Source: JADFNO01 sp965369945
Lineage (GTDB): Bacteria; Planctomycetota; Phycisphaerae; Phycisphaerales; SM1A02
DNA length: 8,977 bases
Assembly (NCBI GenBank): GCA_965369945.1
Contig: CBDUST010000190.1
Span: 1 to 8,977 of the forward strand
Direction: 5' to 3'
Within the stretch, counting starts at the first letter, position 1, and every line of letters begins with the position of its first letter. Below, piece after piece: positions 7,215-8,977 of the stretch. A program made the position numbers and the translations under genes. Under the pieces are notes generated by a model. It made no database searches, was not told the DNA's origin, and saw only the letters and a list, made by a program, of their open reading frames with translations.

Positions 7215-8013
7215 TCAGCAACCTGTCTTAAGGAGCATCCGCATCGATCCAATCCCCGGCGACATTCTCAATCAACTCATCAATCTGTCGAATCATCTCG
7301 GCACTCCGGCCAACGATTACGTCATCCTTGCCGAGGGCAATACGTCCGCTCGTATCGATGCGGAGACGTTTTGGGTCAAGGCCAGCGGTGCGCAGCTCGA
7401 CGGTTGCAGCGCGGATCAATTTGTTCGCATCCAGTCAAGCCCGGTGCTGTCGCTGCTTGATTCCGGCGAACATGACGATGAACATATCCGCCAAACGCTC
7501 AGCGATGCGCGCGTTGAAGGCGATTCCGATCTTCGGCCGTCCATCGAGACGTTCCTGCATGCAGTCTGTCTTGAACTGGACAAAGTGAACTATGTCGGTC
7601 ACACCCATCCCACAACGATCAATTCGATTACGTGCTCGAAAACCTATCCCGAGGCGATGGCCGGCCGAATCTTCCCCGATGAAGTCGTCGTGTGCGGCGC
7701 ACATCCTTTATTGATGCCGTATGTTGACCCTGGTTTGCCGTTGGCGCGCGTTCTTCGCGATGAATTGAATCGACACATTGAGGCGCATGGCGAACCGCCC
7801 AAAGCTGTGTACTTGCAGAACCACGGGTTTATGGCACTGGGTGCGAACATCAAGCAAGTTCAGAGCATCACCGCCATGGCCGTCAAAGTAGCGCGTACGC
7901 TCATTGGAACCTACGCACTGGGTGGGCCAACGTACCTCACCAGCGAACAGATCCAGCGAATCAACGATCGGCCTGATGTTCACTACCGCCAACGTGTGCT
8001 CGGTCATCGGTGA
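7207..8013 (+). CDS. Class II aldolase/adducin family protein (free-standing)
   Basis: This protein of up to 268 residues is a complete class II aldolase/adducin domain. It has GNTSAR (44-49) and WVKASGAQL (56-64) for phosphate/substrate binding, E114 in PSIETFLH (111-118) as likely catalytic acid/base, and zinc ligands H132 and H134 in GHTHP (131-135) and H206 in QNHG (204-207), so it is probably active. The family includes L-fuculose-, L-ribulose- and L-rhamnulose-phosphate aldolases/epimerases; which reaction it performs cannot be told. It lacks the dehydrogenase fused in the first gene of the operon and is clearly divergent from that aldolase half. No ATG exists before residue 151. The start given is TTG 7207, overlapping the end of rhaB by 8 nt with only a poor ribosome site. 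A strong AAGGAG at 7230-7235 lies inside this frame, followed by ATC codons at 7237 and 7243, and the conserved fold begins just after, near residue 18. The true start is therefore uncertain. It is the last gene of the operon. Confidence 0.85.
   Translation: MSNQQPVLRSIRIDPIPGDILNQLINLSNHLGTPANDYVILAEGNTSARIDAETFWVKASGAQLDGCSADQFVRIQSSPVLSLLDSGEHDDEHIRQTLSDARVEGDSDLRPSIETFLHAVCLELDKVNYVGHTHPTTINSITCSKTYPEAMAGRIFPDEVVVCGAHPLLMPYVDPGLPLARVLRDELNRHIEAHGEPPKAVYLQNHGFMALGANIKQVQSITAMAVKVARTLIGTYALGGPTYLTSEQIQRINDRPDVHYRQRVLGHR
7230..7235 (+). promoter_or_regulatory. Shine-Dalgarno-like AAGGAG inside the annotated 5' end of the second aldolase gene
   Basis: AAGGAG is the best ribosome-binding-like sequence near any start in this operon. 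It lies 15 nt after the rhaB stop codon and 7 nt before an in-frame ATC at 7243. No ATG, GTG or TTG in the aldolase frame follows at a usable distance. Either it is coincidental, or the gene starts at a non-canonical AUC, or it helps initiation elsewhere. Confidence 0.4.
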
Positions 8014-8150
8014 GCTGGGCACCGATCCATGAGCCTCGGGGGTCTGGCCGGGGGCGGCGCTCTGAAACCCTCTCCCACCACCGAAAAAGTGAGACGGGAG
8101 CGATCCCCTGGCAGAGCCGAGGGCTAACGGATGGACTATCCTTTGTTGCC
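8014..8150. other. Spacer after the rhamnose operon with nested short inverted repeats
   Basis: This GC-rich stretch carries three roughly nested complementary pairs: CCTCGG (8034-8039) with CCGAGG (8117-8122), GCTCTG (8059-8064) with CAGAGC (8112-8117), and CTCCC (8072-8076) with GGGAG (8096-8100). The outer two share base 8117, so they cannot both form fully. No T-run follows, so it is not a textbook intrinsic terminator. It may be an operon-end structure or a dispersed intergenic repeat. The next gene's frame is open across the spacer to a GTG at 8010 that overlaps the aldolase stop by 4 nt, but the encoded residues look non-coding. Confidence 0.4.
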
Positions 8151-8231
8151 GTGAAGCGCCGCCTTACCCAGCTCGTTGCGTGCCTCTTCCTCGGCGCGAT
8201 CGTCAACGTTACTGTAGCGTGGGGGTGTGCC
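8145..8231 (+). repeat. Duplicated 5' segment shared with 8841-8927
   Basis: The first 87 bp from GTTGCCGTGAAGCGC align without gaps to 8841-8927 (GTTACCGTGAAGCGC...), with roughly three quarters of bases identical by hand count. The match starts 6 bp before the GTG codons, so the duplication included the start region. This marks an older tandem gene duplication. Confidence 0.6.
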
Positions 8232-8837
8232 GTCTCTATTGTGGTCGGACCGAAAACGTCGTTCAAGGAGTGGGTACCGCTGGAAACCGAACGGACTTCT
8301 ACAACCGCGTGGGCCGTGCAGCGATGGAGACGCCAAGGCGCCTACCGTATCATCTCAAGTTGGGATGGGAATTCCAGCGGGCTGCCAGGTGACCTCCCGT
8401 ATGTTCGTCCGCTGCCAGCTTGGAGTCTACCTCAACAAACAATAAAAGCAGGCGACGTTCGGTATTCCCTTATGGACGCGCGCGGATGGCCGGCACTCGC
8501 TATGTGCTCTGCTGTGGCTCAGGATTATACGGGAGTCTCCGGAGAGGATTTTCCGGAAACCGCCTTCGTTTCAGGACTGAGGATTTCAGGTGGCGATAGA
8601 CCATTTACCTGTTTCCGGGAGAATGAGTTCCTCCCGCTTCGTCCGATTTGGCCCGGCTTCGCAATCAACACGGTCTTCTACGCAGTGATTCTCTGGGTGC
8701 TGACTTTCGGTCCTTTCGCAATGCGCCGCGTGATCCGCCGTAAGTACGGCCGCTGCATCAGGTGCGGCTACGACCTGCGCGGCAAGATCTCAATCGGCTG
8801 TCCCGAATGTGGCTGGCGACGGGAGGCTGAGGCGTAG
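8151..8837 (+). CDS. Uncharacterised membrane protein with C-terminal zinc ribbon
   Basis: I do not know the function of this 228-residue protein. It has a positively charged N-terminus and a hydrophobic segment at about 5-24 ending in AWGCA, a middle region of about 140 residues that is probably extracytoplasmic, a second hydrophobic segment at about 168-190, and a basic cytoplasmic tail MRRVIRRKYGR. The tail ends in a small zinc ribbon, CIRCGYDLRG then CPECGW, with ligands C202, C205, C217 and C220. Tail ribbons of this CxxCGYDLRG...CPECG form recur, to my knowledge, in many planctomycete hypothetical proteins. GTG 8151 is chosen because the downstream paralogue must start at the aligned GTG: an in-frame stop lies four codons before it. 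The longer frame from GTG 8010 adds 47 low-information residues. No good ribosome site is visible. The exposed loop has C119 and C154, which could form a disulfide. Confidence 0.72.
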   Translation: MKRRLTQLVACLFLGAIVNVTVAWGCAVSIVVGPKTSFKEWVPLETERTSTTAWAVQRWRRQGAYRIISSWDGNSSGLPGDLPYVRPLPAWSLPQQTIKAGDVRYSLMDARGWPALAMCSAVAQDYTGVSGEDFPETAFVSGLRISGGDRPFTCFRENEFLPLRPIWPGFAINTVFYAVILWVLTFGPFAMRRVIRRKYGRCIRCGYDLRGKISIGCPECGWRREAEA

Positions 8838-8846
8838 AATGTTACC

Positions 8847-8977
8847 GTGAAGCGCTGGATGACCAAGCTCGTCGTTTTCCTCATTCTCGGCGCGATCACA
8901 ACCGTCGCCGTGGCGTGGGCGTGTGTATCACCGACTCCCGTTTTCATCTTGCAGAAGACTCTCCCATTGACCGAATC
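8847..8977 (+). CDS. Tandem paralogue of the preceding membrane protein, cut by window edge
   Basis: Only 43 codons are visible. They begin with GTG AAG CGC and encode a basic start followed by a hydrophobic segment (TKLVVFLILGAI, then VAVAWAC), matching the N-terminus of the preceding gene with AWAC in place of AWGC. The gene is in the same frame as its neighbour and begins 9 nt after that gene's TAG stop. An ATG at 8839 opens only a three-codon frame (ATG TTA CCG TGA), so GTG 8847 is the likely start; an in-frame ATG at 8859 is possible but would trim the charged N-terminus. After the hydrophobic segment the similarity to the neighbour fades. The zinc ribbon, if present, lies outside the window. 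Confidence 0.65.
   Translation, partial: MKRWMTKLVVFLILGAITTVAVAWACVSPTPVFILQKTLPLTE

Noticed and set aside
8010..8150. Start of the zinc-ribbon membrane protein at GTG 8010, overlapping the aldolase stop by 4 nt
   Set aside because: The overlap is tempting as translational coupling, but the extra 47 residues look non-coding, would bury the N-terminal hydrophobic segment, and are absent from the paralogue, which cannot start earlier than 8847.
1..8977. Search for CRISPR arrays, tRNAs, transposases, defence or secondary-metabolite genes
   Set aside because: No regularly spaced repeats, cloverleaf sequences, transposase motifs or defence-type domains were seen on either strand.

Overview
The window looks like a piece of a Planctomycetota (PVC superphylum) chromosome. 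Three things point there: a PVC-type SGNH/beta-propeller 'membrane-bound dehydrogenase' protein, a secreted ThuA-like protein encoded just upstream of it, and, at the right end, two tandem small membrane proteins, one with a C-terminal zinc ribbon of a kind I associate with planctomycete genomes. This assignment is by family recognition, not by database search. The genus cannot be told from the sequence.

Left part (1-3190, minus strand): two genes read leftward, probably as one operon. The first is a secreted ThuA-like protein (2141-3190). It is followed after 36 bp by a large secreted protein (1-2104) that runs off the left edge, with an SGNH-hydrolase-like domain and then a beta-propeller. 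This long frame is open to the window edge.

Centre (3191-3477): a 287-bp divergent intergenic region that should hold promoters for both directions. It contains three TTGAGA hexamers (two direct, one inverted) upstream of the plus-strand genes and an imperfect hairpin near the ThuA gene.

Right-centre (3478-8013, plus strand): a compact three-gene sugar operon. It encodes a bifunctional L-rhamnulose-1-phosphate aldolase/L-lactaldehyde dehydrogenase (rhaEW-type), an L-rhamnulokinase (rhaB), and a second, free-standing class II aldolase/adducin-family protein. Kinase plus aldolase plus dehydrogenase would turn L-rhamnulose into DHAP and L-lactate. The isomerase, mutarotase, transporter and regulator are not in this window, nor are bacterial-microcompartment shell genes. 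The role of the second aldolase is open.

Right end (8014-8977): a 137-bp spacer with nested short inverted repeats is followed by two tandem, in-frame paralogues of an uncharacterised membrane protein. The first is complete and has a CxxC...CxxC zinc ribbon; the second is cut by the window edge.

I see no CRISPR array, tRNA, rRNA, insertion sequence or defence system. The window reads as ordinary planctomycete carbohydrate metabolism with a few details worth checking, not as a clearly new system.
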